A stretch of 64,000 nucleotides of DNA, from positions 558,001-622,000 of the forward strand of contig NW_026570304.1 of assembly GCF_019649055.1 (NCBI RefSeq), given 5' to 3'. The stretch comes from Paramacrobiotus metropolitanus. Lineage: Eukaryota; Tardigrada; Eutardigrada; Parachela; Macrobiotidae. Positions 25,714 to 34,693 of the stretch are shown here, one piece after another. The notes beneath the pieces are model-generated. The model did no database searches, was not told where the DNA came from, and saw only the letters and a list, made by a program, of their open reading frames with translations. Within the stretch, counting starts at the first letter, position 1. Each line of letters begins with the position of its first letter. The translations under genes were made by a program, and so were the position numbers.

Positions 25714-27374
25714 GTGACCTTGTTGGTCGTCGTACGCCTCCTGTTGGTAGGCTTCATCGTCATGCCCGTCGTATCCGTCCTGTTGCGGATACCGAGCCTG
25801 AGCCTGGTCTTCGTGACGAGGCTGCTGCGGCCGTCCTCCATACTGTTGTGGGGAGGCGCTCGATTTTGTCTCGGCGCCTGCGGGTAGAATCCACTTGGCT
25901 GATCGTAGATTCTCCCGTACCGGTCGGGCTGTGTTCCCTGAGCCGGCATCCGACCTTGTGTGGGTCGATTTGGAGGCCTCCGGCCTTGTTGGTCGGAGCT
26001 ATCTTCTCCGTTTCGTCCGTCCTGCTGCTGGTCGGCCGTGTTGAATGACCGAGCTCGCCCGCGTTCCGAGTCGAACTGCGGGTTCTGGCGGACGAAGGTC
26101 GGGTTGGAGTTCGTCCGTGGTGGGCGATATGCCTCCGTGCCAGGTCTTGGTGGCTGAATTGGGAGACGTTCGGCATCCGTTGTCCGATCTCCTCTAGTAT
26201 TGGGTATCGGAGCGTACATTGTTGTTCGCGTCGCATACAAGGTGCTAGTGTATGCACCGGCTGACGTAGTTGTCGCCACGTTCGTCGTTGGTACCCGTGG
26301 TGTCGCTGTCGACGTGTTGTGTTCCGGTTCCGGAGCACTCGGTACCGTTGGCGGTTGTGGGATTGTCCCCACGCTCGGGTCGGTTGTCAAGACTCCGACA
26401 AAGTAGGAGGTGTTGTTTTCCTTCTTCGCCATTTCCTGGGTCGGGTTGATTCCCCACAGGATGTCACTGATTGTTCGTGACGGCTGTTGATCCTGTGCCA
26501 TGGACGTCCGGTATGAAGGAGGTTCAGCCCGACTTTGCTCTCGGTATGAAGGGAGTTCGACCTGGCTTTGTTCCAGGTGTAAAGTAAGTTCGACCTGGCT
26601 TTGTTCCAGGTGTTTCTTTTCCTCCCTCAGGCACCGTGTTTCGGTGTCCATCTCGTCCATTTGCCTCATCATTTCCGTGAGGTTGCGGGCGGCTTGTTCG
26701 CCGAACTCATACAACTCGACTTCGCGGGCTTCCAGGTAAAGGATGCGGCTGTGTTGCGCCTCGTTTACCTTTTGAGCCTCGTTCAGGTTGTACTCCAGTT
26801 GAGCTCGGAGTTTCTGTTCATCCTTGAGGACTTTGTTCAGACCGTGGACCTGGTCGGCTAGCTGAGCGTTTGCTTCCACCAGGTCGACATCGGCTGTCCT
26901 TTGGTTAGGAAAGCCCATGTCCCGAGCGTTCTCGTCGATAAACCGGCGTCCCATTCTGGTGAAGACAAGTTCGATTTCCGACTCGAGCTCGTTTACTCTG
27001 TGTGTTAGGCGGTCGATCTCGTCATCGGCCTTCTTCAGTTCCACCACGTATCTATCGACTTCACTTCGATAGACCTCGGCTTCTTCGTTGGCCGTGTTGA
27101 GTTGCTGGTGGAACGCTCCGGCTGCCTGCTCCGACTCGACCAGTGCGGTCTGTACGTCGGCCAGGTCTTTCTGTGTGTCTTCGAGCGCCTTGTTCGCTTC
27201 ATCAAGCTCCTTCTTGATCTCGAAGACGGCTGCGGTTGACCGCTCCAATCTGCCAGTGAGTATTGCGATTTGGTCGTCCTCATATCGACACGGTAGGTCA
27301 GCTCGCTTCAGTATGGCGTTGAGCCGGTCGATTTCTCGTTGTGGGGTGGCGATGCCTTTGTTGGCGTCGGCCAT
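25620..27374 (-). CDS. ORF B: coiled-coil protein fused to a disordered tail
   Basis: 584 codons from ATG 27374. Residues about 10-270 are almost continuous coiled coil, rich in E, L, Q, R and K with heptad spacing. Two to four short repeats of EQSQVEL and related EQSRAEP units follow (26500-26610), then a P/T/S/R-rich tail. The frame is continuous with ORF A across one TAG (27417-27419). The tail stays protein-like until about 25850, where a C run precedes a switch to the ORF C frame. A, B and C may therefore be one Gag precursor (or nested products) in the intact element. Coiled coils next to Gag suggest a particle scaffold; this is inference. Confidence 0.8.
   Translation of the reverse strand: MADANKGIATPQREIDRLNAILKRADLPCRYEDDQIAILTGRLERSTAAVFEIKKELDEANKALEDTQKDLADVQTALVESEQAAGAFHQQLNTANEEAEVYRSEVDRYVVELKKADDEIDRLTHRVNELESEIELVFTRMGRRFIDENARDMGFPNQRTADVDLVEANAQLADQVHGLNKVLKDEQKLRAQLEYNLNEAQKVNEAQHSRILYLEAREVELYEFGEQAARNLTEMMRQMDEMDTETRCLREEKKHLEQSQVELTLHLEQSQVELPSYREQSRAEPPSYRTSMAQDQQPSRTISDILWGINPTQEMAKKENNTSYFVGVLTTDPSVGTIPQPPTVPSAPEPEHNTSTATPRVPTTNVATTTSAGAYTSTLYATRTTMYAPIPNTRGDRTTDAERLPIQPPRPGTEAYRPPRTNSNPTFVRQNPQFDSERGRARSFNTADQQQDGRNGEDSSDQQGRRPPNRPTQGRMPAQGTQPDRYGRIYDQPSGFYPQAPRQNRAPPHNSMEDGRSSLVTKTRLRLGIRNRTDTTGMTMKPTNRRRTTTNKVTCHTPTRHPPRLHNKLRRLRFLSDRTQHTSL
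25771..25792. repeat. Family hairpin in the B/C overlap, 7 bp
   Basis: GTATCCG/CGGATAC around TCCTGTTG (RNA-sense CAACAGGA). Confidence 0.75.
26560..26611. repeat. Tandem pair of identical hairpins in ORF B
   Basis: 26560-26578 and 26593-26611 each have ACCTGG/CCAGGT around CTTTGTT, within the repeated EQSQVEL-coding units. Here the hairpin was duplicated together with its coding unit. Confidence 0.75.
27351..27368. repeat. Family hairpin near the ORF B start
   Basis: GATGCC/GGCGTC around TTTGTT with one T-G position. It lies 6 bases inside the ORF B start codon on the minus strand. Confidence 0.65.
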
Positions 27375-27411
27375 ATCTCGTTCCCACTTCCTTCGTTCAA
27401 GTTTGTGGGTG

Positions 27412-27427
27412 TCCGCCTAGTTGCGGA
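27412..27427 (-). other. Hairpin enclosing the TAG stop between A and B
   Basis: TCCGC (27412-27416) pairs with GCGGA (27423-27427). The six-base loop is AACTAG on the minus strand, so the stop codon itself is the loop. Confidence 0.6.
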
Positions 27428-28703
27428 GTGACCCTTCCGTTGAGTTTACAATTTGGTCTGCCAAAGCGATCTGTGTGATCAGCTTACGGCATCTCGCACG
27501 GAGTAGGTCGACGTTTTCGATCTTCTCGGGTGGTGTTGCCGCTATCCACTTCTTGGCCGTATATTCGAGTGCACTGGCCTGGTAGGTGAGGTCGTCCTGG
27601 TTGGACTTCACCGGCGTTGTGAAGAATCCATCCGCACTGTTCGGTCTTGACACCTTTGTCGTGTCAAAGACTTCATCGTTCGGTGTCGGGGTTCTTTCGC
27701 TACCAAGTTCGCCAGGTTCGAACATTAGCGGGGAAGGTCGGATCTTCAGGTCGACAGGTCGACTTTGTGTCGCCTTAGTCGACTTCGCCGTTTGTTGAGC
27801 TTCGGTTACTCGAGTCGATTCGCTTCCAGTTGGCGAAGGTCGGCTCAACGGTGAAATGATCCGTTCGGTGGGCGCCGGTATGCTAGTCGGTGATCCAGCT
27901 GGGCGAGGGCCGCTTCGTGGCGGTACCTCGGAATCTTCCGTTCCGGTCGGTAGTTTAGTCGACTGGACGGCCGCATCCGACTTTGTGTCGGTTGATTGCC
28001 GTTCCAGGGAGGTCGGTTGCTTGTTGCCGACTTCCTTTCCTCCGACCCTCGAGGTCGGTGAAATCCTTCCGACCTGTGTAGTCGGTTGAATTTTGCCAAC
28101 TCCTGATGTCAGTTTTTCCATTCCAGTCGAGGTCGGTTGTTCGACCTCTGAAGCTGCTGGCAGGTCGGCCTTCTGTTGGTCGACTTCCCTAGTCGGAGAT
28201 TTTCGCTCGGCCTGTGTGGTCGGCGATTTCCTTCCAACTTGGTTAGTCGGTGTGCCCGTGTTGGACGAGGTCGGTTTCGGCACTTCTTCCGTCCTCTTGG
28301 GTGATTGCCGTCCGAGCTCGGTGGCTTCTGTGGCCGTTACCAAGTCTTGAGCTCTTTGTGAGCTCGGCTCCAGGTCGGCATGAGACAATGTGGTCTCTGC
28401 CTGTAGCTGTTCCATATCCCCCCCGGTCGGGTGGGACGGGGCTGCCACGTCAGCTTGGGTGTCCAGGAATGTTTTATCCCTGGCGTCCTCAAAACTGTCA
28501 TCCGAGGTCGGATTCGAGTCGGCTAGGAGAATCCGCTCGTTGCGCCTCTCCCTTGCCTCAGCCGACTTAGTCGAGTCGGTTGAGGACGGCTGACTTTTGT
28601 CCTGACCGGCGTACCTGAGTGAGTACTTTCCGGTCGTATTCGCACGCCGCGAGTAGTCCTTGTTGAACTTCTTGGCGTATTCGTTCTCACGGGAGTTCGA
28701 CAT
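27417..28703 (-). CDS. ORF A: disordered S/T/P/E-rich protein, first ORF of the element
   Basis: 428 codons from ATG 28703, the first long frame after the leader. The N-terminus is basic and polar. Residues 50-340 are low in hydrophobics and carry many short SPT, PTTQ and KSPT phrases (possible proline-directed kinase sites). The last 80 residues are amphipathic helix. No family is recognised. It ends in TAG, and the same frame continues for 14 codons to the ORF B ATG, so A may be an N-terminal Gag extension through readthrough or a separate leader protein. Confidence 0.75.
   Translation of the reverse strand: MSNSRENEYAKKFNKDYSRRANTTGKYSLRYAGQDKSQPSSTDSTKSAEARERRNERILLADSNPTSDDSFEDARDKTFLDTQADVAAPSHPTGGDMEQLQAETTLSHADLEPSSQRAQDLVTATEATELGRQSPKRTEEVPKPTSSNTGTPTNQVGRKSPTTQAERKSPTREVDQQKADLPAASEVEQPTSTGMEKLTSGVGKIQPTTQVGRISPTSRVGGKEVGNKQPTSLERQSTDTKSDAAVQSTKLPTGTEDSEVPPRSGPRPAGSPTSIPAPTERIISPLSRPSPTGSESTRVTEAQQTAKSTKATQSRPVDLKIRPSPLMFEPGELGSERTPTPNDEVFDTTKVSRPNSADGFFTTPVKSNQDDLTYQASALEYTAKKWIAATPPEKIENVDLLRARCRKLITQIALADQIVNSTEGSLRN
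28349..28365. repeat. Family hairpin in ORF A with a different stem
   Basis: GAGCTC-TTTGT-GAGCTC: same loop, fully different six-base stem. Neighbours in ORF A at about 27763 and 27978 have CGAC/GTCG-type stems. Confidence 0.8.
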
Positions 28704-28766
28704 TGTTGTCGACTCAGGTCGGCTCTGATGGAGTCTTAACGGTTTTATCAGTTAGAAAAAGAAAGT

Positions 28767-28795
28767 CGAACAATCTTCTGTGTGAAGGTTGTTCG
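28767..28795. repeat. 12 bp family hairpin just before the first ATG
   Basis: Arms 28767-28778 and 28784-28795 pair at 11 of 12 positions (the twelfth is T-G on the plus strand) around a TGTGT loop. It lies about 65 bases upstream of the ORF A start on the minus strand, where retroviral packaging signals are usually found. Confidence 0.85.
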
Positions 28796-28985
28796 GTAAA
28801 ATCAGGAACGTCTTTTTGGTTCAGGAACTTCCGAGGGTCAGGAACGTCCGATTAGATGTTGTTATTGTTGTTGTTGTGTCTGTTGGTGACTCAGTACACA
28901 GGGTGTTAATATACAGTACAATGGTACAGTACAGTACGTTATAGTAGTACGGTGTAGTACGTCCTATATTACTGCGCTGACCAGT

Positions 28986-29185
28986 GTGACGTAACAGATT
29001 AAGTGGTCTTGCACTTTTGCCTACGTCACAGAATGCGAACCGCGTGCAAAATTTGCAAAAAACGATGAATCACGCCTATGTTAAGCTATGGGAACTTTCC
29101 CCTGCACGCTGATTGGCTGCCTCTTAAGTACTGATAAGCGGTCGCTATGACGTCACAAGGAAGTTCGAGAATTTTCGCGCTATTT
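28986..29185 (-). promoter_or_regulatory. Promoter-like cluster: CRE/ATF, CCAAT and E2F sites
   Basis: Within 200 bp: a perfect CRE (TGACGTCA, 29148-29155), two ATF-like sites (TGACGTAA near 28987, TACGTCA near 29023), an inverted CCAAT box (ATTGG, 29112-29116) and an E2F-type TTTCGCGC near 29174. TATA-like words lie downstream (28906-28913). These are consensus matches only. Confidence 0.4.
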
Positions 29186-29993
29186 TCCGCAAGAAAAACA
29201 AATTATTTTAGGTCGGCTAGAAAGTTTATCTAGTCGAATTTTGAAGTTTTTTAACCGTTAGAAATTAATTTTATTAATTATAAAAATTTTCTGGTGGTCG
29301 AAACACCGTTAGAAGTCAAAATAAAGAGAATTTCCGACCTGTTGCCGGTTAGCCTTTGTCTAGCTGTCTAGACAGGTTCGTTGACCTAGCAGGTCGGTTT
29401 TCGACCAAAAGCAAAATTCCGAGTCGGTTTCTCCGTCAGAAATTACTTTTTAACCGTTAAAAACGTTAGATTTACGGATAGAAGTAGTTTTCTACCGTTA
29501 GAAAGTGAAAAGCGGACCTAGTTTCGGCTAAAATCGACCTATAACCGTGACTTTACCAGTGTCGGTGTCGGTGTCGGTTCCGGTCAATTTCCTCCGTCCG
29601 AGGTCGGAAATCCGTCGTTTCCGTGCTGAGTTCCGCGAGTAAAGTTGCGGGTCGGTGTTCAAACCGATGGTCCCCGTATAAGTGGATTAATCCGTTCGCG
29701 CTGCAGATTCTCGTTCGGGTCTGATCCGTCAGTTGGGAGTAAGTCCGTGCTATTGGGAAATGAGATTCCGCTCTTCAATGTGGAAGAGACCAAGGAACTG
29801 TGCTCACCAGCTGGGCAAGAATCACTTCAGTGATCCTCGTTTTCCTCAGCTGTAAGACGATGCGATCAATCCGATCAAAGTCAAAGTAGAGATTGCTTCA
29901 GCAATCAATCTAGCAGTGACTTTCAGGTTCCTCACGAGTTCTCCGTAATTTGAGCCTTCACCGTCTCCTCAAAGGGTCCGTTGAAAGAGAACC

Positions 29994-30011
29994 AAACGAT
30001 TCTGCTTACCA
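29994..30011 (-). other. Primer-binding site
   Basis: The minus strand immediately after the 5' LTR reads TGGTAAGCAGAATCG. TGG complements the CCA end of a tRNA, and the zero spacing fits Ty3 elements. I could not assign the tRNA. The GTAAGC within it also resembles a 5' splice site. Confidence 0.7.
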
Positions 30012-30446
30012 TGTAACAGGCAAGCGCGAGGAGATCACGAGTGTGCTTTATTGTACAAATAAAGGAACAATGCTGCGTAATAGCAGGAAATGCAAGAGCA
30101 AAGCACTGATGGCTAACAAGCAAGTGAATGCTAAAAAGCTCTTGAGCGTTCGCCAAGGCGTGAAAGAAGCAACTGGCGGCAAGCACGTGCTGTGTGCCAT
30201 CAGCTGTGTGATGATGCGCAGACTGGACTCAATCCAACGCGAGCGTATGAACGCTGAGTCATACTGCGAGAGAGGGACGAGAGAGCAAGTATGCTCAGTG
30301 TGTGCGCCGCGTATATCCGCTTCAGCGGATATGAGTGCAGTGCAACAACACACGTACGTACAGCGAGAGAGGCGATATGGCAAGCATGAGTGCAAATACG
30401 TCCATGGTGGGCCGTATGCACCAGGCGCAGTCAAGTGCCTCTGACA
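30012..30446 (-). repeat. 5' LTR of the giant element
   Basis: Pairs with 34-472 (about 93% by eye). AATAAA on the minus strand is at 30047-30052. It lacks the hairpins that fill the interior. Confidence 0.9.
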
Positions 30447-31191
30447 TATCTTATACTCCTGAATTATTTACTGGTCTCTCTATTCGCTTATCGACATGCA
30501 CTGCTGTTCTTTTTCATTCCGGGAAATGCAATTTCTTGGGCGCCAAGTCCGTTGAGAATTTAAACGCTGCATTATTAGAATTAAAAGCAAAACTGTACCT
30601 GTGGCGAAGTGCGTGTATGCGTCTATGTACAACAAATACTACCATCGTAACGGCTAGCAAATACAACCATCGTAATCATTTAACTGTACGCTACAACCCC
30701 ATATTAAACGAACTTGTCCCACTCAGCCTCCTCTCCATTAACATGTACAGGTTACCCTCCTTATAATAAAAAAACTCGTTCAGGTTAGCCTATCACTCAA
30801 AAACGCGTATACGAACAAATGCCTCTACTACTACTAAGAGTCATTTAGAAAAGGCGACGCGATACACGCCAGTGCCGTCTGAGACTAGCCCCACTCCGCG
30901 TCGCTCGCATGAACTACCGTGGATGACCCGACTGCGTAATCTTCAGACCCAGAATGCATAACACTCCTAATGTCGCATTTATTTTCAATCTGCATCCTGA
31001 GGAAAACTGCAACGGTCTTCCGATTTGGCTTGGTAAAATAGCCTATTTTTGTTGGCGGTCAAACGTTATTGAGTGCCTTTTAAAGTCGTCTGTCGCCCAT
31101 CAATGGTCCTTCTTCTCTGTCTGCGATCATCCCCCTACGAAATATTTGGGACGTATATTGCGCATATTAGACGTTGAGTTTTTTTAAGAAT

Positions 31192-31400
31192 CAGGGCCGT
31201 AAAGCGTTTTGGTTATTAAGACTACTTTAATGCTGCAAAGGTCGGGTGCGTCCACCAGGGTAACTGTCAGTCAGGTAGGCTTTCATCACGTCTTCCAGAA
31301 CAGTCATCAATAAGAATATCGCATTTAAATGTTTTCAGGACCGTATGGCGTTTTGGTAACTAAAGACTATTTTAAGATCTCAAGGGTCGGGTAGGAATGA
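31192..31400 (+). repeat. Two diverged direct copies of a 60 bp sequence
   Basis: About 31192-31262 and 31339-31400 share CGTTTTGGT(T/A)A, AGACTA(C/T)TTTAA and GGTCGGGT in the same order, about 147 bp apart. Confidence 0.5.
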
Positions 31401-33869
31401 TTCGCATATGCAGCAGTATCATTGCTTCTGCTCATCAGAAGTTGAATGTATGCAGTCATTAGTTAGTGGAAACAGAAGGAGATTTTCAATAAAGTCACAA
31501 AAGAAGTCTGTCGCGCTGTTTGACAGCCATTACAATTCGAGCCCTCCACGGACGAACATCTGACCTGTGAAAAAGATTAGTAACAACCATAAAATCTTTT
31601 TCCTACCTACTGCCTTCACGCACCAGCAGTCTACGCAGCAGCTGTGTACTCAGAAGCATTCACACGTTCTCGTGATAAGTCGGTTTTTAACTGAGTGTAT
31701 TATGTGTTTATCGTGTGTATCTCATTCGAGGGCCCACCGCAGCGTCAGCGTATATGCTATGGTGATATTCACCTGGCATATCCAGGTTACATTTCGCACT
31801 GAGAACTAGCGAGCACCGTCCGCAGCCTCAGGGTCCCGACCCTGTGGTCTGCGAAAAAAAAGTTTTTAGAATTGAATTCCGGTTTGCTTCGGTAAAGCAG
31901 TTAATAAAGCGGCTGGAGTATAAAACTGTGAAACATCTTCAGCAAGATAAATCTTTGGTGTTTCTCGGCACAACCGCTCCAGCCAAAACTGTTCGGCTGA
32001 AACAAATTTTGCTTGTTCAGATCAAACAAATATTGATAATCCGCTCCGAATAAGAAATCAATGCCCGCAGTGATGTTATGAATCAGAAACCAGCGCGAAT
32101 CCCTGCCAGAAAACTGGCAAGGAGCAAGAAAATGACACGATGCACGAGACTGGCCACAATGCGATTGAGACATAATCACGCCTAGCATGATCACGAAATG
32201 GCCCATTGGCGAGATAAAGAACGATGCACAGCCAATAAGGGAAACAGGCCATGGATCGTCGTACATGGATGGTAGTGCAAAAGGGTACAAAGGGTACAAG
32301 CCGCTATTCTAACTACATCGTGGTAAAAGGCAACTTTTACTGAAAAACCTTCAAATCATTGCCTTTCCTGCGACTGCGAGAAGCTGTGTATTCAACAAGC
32401 TGCGCATGCAAGCATAAAAATTTTCTGTTTGTTAGACTGATGATCTTTCAACCAAAATCAGAGAACTGGTAAAAAAAGGATCTAAAAACTAAAAATAGGC
32501 TCATCGTTAATACGGTTTAACGTATTGTTTACATTTATTATGTATTTTGTGTGTTTTAAATATTTATCCTAACACGATTGCATTCACGCGTTAATTCGCG
32601 CTCAGGACAAGTTCATGGTCAATATCTGTACAGTTTTCACAGTGCAACCTGTCCGTAGTAATTCAGGCTAAACGAGTTCTTGGATACGAACGCCGCCGCA
32701 TAAAGCGCCCCTTGAAACAGGATATACAATAGTAATTCGTATCCACTTCCCCGTGTGGACGGCATCCTTAAAGCTGTAGATAAAGCATCAGTTTTCATCG
32801 AAATGGATCCTAAATCAGGAAAAATAAAATAGACGATAGATCTCGAACAACAGTTGTTGGGAAAGATTATCAGGTAAGTTCCTAAACAAAGTCTCGCCCC
32901 TGGAAAGAAAGATGCACCCTTGGCATTCCAGTGGGCGATATATGATACCCCCACGGGCACGTCGGTATATGATGCAGGCAGAAGCAAGTGTGTTGATCCT
33001 TCCAGATCATAATAAAATTCGTAAGTGTTGATATTTCCCGACCGATGCTGTGCTGGAACACAGTCCTACAGTAGCGTTCTTGGTAAACTGAAGCGCGTAC
33101 GTTTCATAAAGCGGCATATGTTATTGCATGAACATTCTGAGAATGCTCCTCGACCAGATGATCAGGCTAAACGAATGGCGAATCCCAGCGTCCCTGTGGA
33201 GGTCAACACCCAGAATCATCTACCGGCGAATGCACCAGCTGAAAACTAAAATATCGGACCTGTGGGCGAGTCTATCCCCGCACCCGCTGATGCTGATCAA
33301 CGTTTACCAAGCCAGGCTTGCATTGTAGCGGGAGCGTGTCTTGTTTGATGTCACCAAGGAATATACATATACGCAAACGGACAGAAGCAAGCGTTGTAGC
33401 GGAAGATAAGTGAGCAGGGGCATACGACATGGAAGAGCCTAGGGGCTCGATGATGATGACGCCGCAGTCCCGCATCCTCCCGTAGCTGCAGCTACGCTAT
33501 ATTTTTATTTGCGTCGGTATTGCTTTAACAATGCGGTTCTTCTATTTATAACGCATCCATTGCAAAAATCCAAAAATTACAATGTGGTGCCATCCTTCTG
33601 GGCTGCAACGATGCCGGGTTCAAACTTCGAAGGTTTATGCGTGCAGGCCTTATGTTGTCATTTCATTAAGTATCTCCTAATTAAGAACTGCAGAAAAGAA
33701 CGCTGCATTGTGCTCGTAACACACACAAAGCCCTGGATCGATAACTTCGACGAACCAGTCAGCAATGATAAAAGCAATACCTGATAAAGCAATGATAAAA
33801 AAAAATTCCACAGGCTACCGTATCTGGATCCATGACAACCATATCAACTGATTCGCCAACAGCAAAATG

Positions 33870-34693
33870 TTAACCACCACAGTCAGCACGGCAAAGTCTT
33901 TCAACATTAATTTCAATAGCCCCAATAAGTGGGAAAACACGACTAGCCAGCTTTACCAGAATATTGTTATAGAAGATATCAGAATAACCAGCAGTTCCAA
34001 AACCTGACAGATGCTTTGTCAGATATACTTTACTCTTGGACCATTGGACACCGGACAAGGGTATCGGACGTGTCCGGTCCGCATAGCAGACACGCTGAGA
34101 GCATACACAGGCTCATGAACCGCCTCGGGATTCTTCTTCCGCTCAGCCGCTTTCTCGGCATTTTTTTTAAAAGTACAGTTGTTAGTGGCGGCAGCGCGCA
34201 TATTTTCGACAAAACCACTGGATCCCGCAGTTCGAGGCGATGTTGCAACCTTGAGGAACCATATGTCTTGCAACTGCGTGTATTATCTAGAACATTTCTG
34301 GAAGATTATGCAATTGGCTATTGTGGTGACACATGCTCGTGCTGGCTTTCCCTGTACGTTATACCGTTTTCGTATTTCACCACACCGAGGTTTGCTCCGA
34401 GGATGATAATTAAGAGAGTCTGCTTTCCCTGCCAGTGTTACATCTATTCGCTTGCAAAACAAGCAGAAGTACGCCTTGCTGATATTGACGGGCCGAAATC
34501 CCAGTTTTCTAAGAGACTTGATCGAATGTGGTGGAAAATGTTCTAAGCAGCTTAGAAGGTATAATCCATCATCAACTTCCGTATAAACGCCGGCTTCAAA
34601 GCTCCCATATAGCTGTGCAGCGGCAGACATTGTAACCTCATGAAATAAGTGATTTCGACTTTTCCGTCTATTGCTGCGTTCTTTAAACAACAT
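33870..34693 (-). other. Unresolved minus-strand frames
   Basis: Three overlapping minus-strand frames (to 34283, 34019 and 33870) give partly protein-like sequence with few internal repeats, including a CLFC pair and a C-terminal YLTKHLSGFG... stretch. An opposite 176-codon frame covers 34016-34546. I recognise no family and cannot say which, if any, is coding. A decayed element gene split by frameshifts is possible. Confidence 0.25.

Larger units (their letters stand above)
28704..29993 (-). other. Leader between PBS and ORF A
   Basis: About 1.3 kb with no long frame. It holds a GTAC-rich stretch (28917-28965), a TTG/TTA tract (28857-28885), a (GTGTCG)3 microsatellite near 29560, a palindrome CTGTCTAGACAG near 29370, the promoter-like cluster and the large hairpin listed separately. 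Confidence 0.7.
34..30446 (-). mobile_element. Giant Ty3/gypsy LTR retrotransposon, about 30.4 kb
   Basis: Two related direct repeats of about 437 bp, each TG...CA on the minus strand, bound a region whose large ORFs all run on the minus strand. A primer-binding-site-like TGG follows the 5' LTR directly. The ORFs include a CCHC Gag, a DTGA protease, a YIDD reverse transcriptase, RNase H and a D-x35-E integrase, in the Ty3/gypsy order with integrase last. Usual Ty3 elements are 5-10 kb. The extra length comes from large ORFs upstream of Gag, about 12 kb of ORFs downstream of integrase, and a 3.2 kb 3' tail. Giant Ty3 elements of comparable size are known from planarians (Burro). Whether this one is related cannot be told without a search. 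The ORFs carry about six frameshifts and three in-frame stops, so this copy is probably not fully active unless some are programmed. Confidence 0.93.

Noticed and set aside
25840-25860. Programmed -1 frameshift at the B/C junction
   Set aside because: No canonical X XXY YYZ heptamer in the ORF B frame; a one-base indel in a four-base run is at least as likely, so not claimed.
8385-27427. An alternative genetic code to explain the in-frame stops
   Set aside because: All three stop types (TAG, TGA, TAA) occur at ORF ends and the rest of each frame is free of them; readthrough or mutation is simpler.
6255-28593. Plus-strand frames inside the giant element
   Set aside because: Shadows of the minus-strand ORFs; low-complexity and without motifs.
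34-30446. A Penelope/Athena-type giant telomeric element
   Set aside because: Those elements lack LTRs, DTGA protease and D35E integrase; all are present here.
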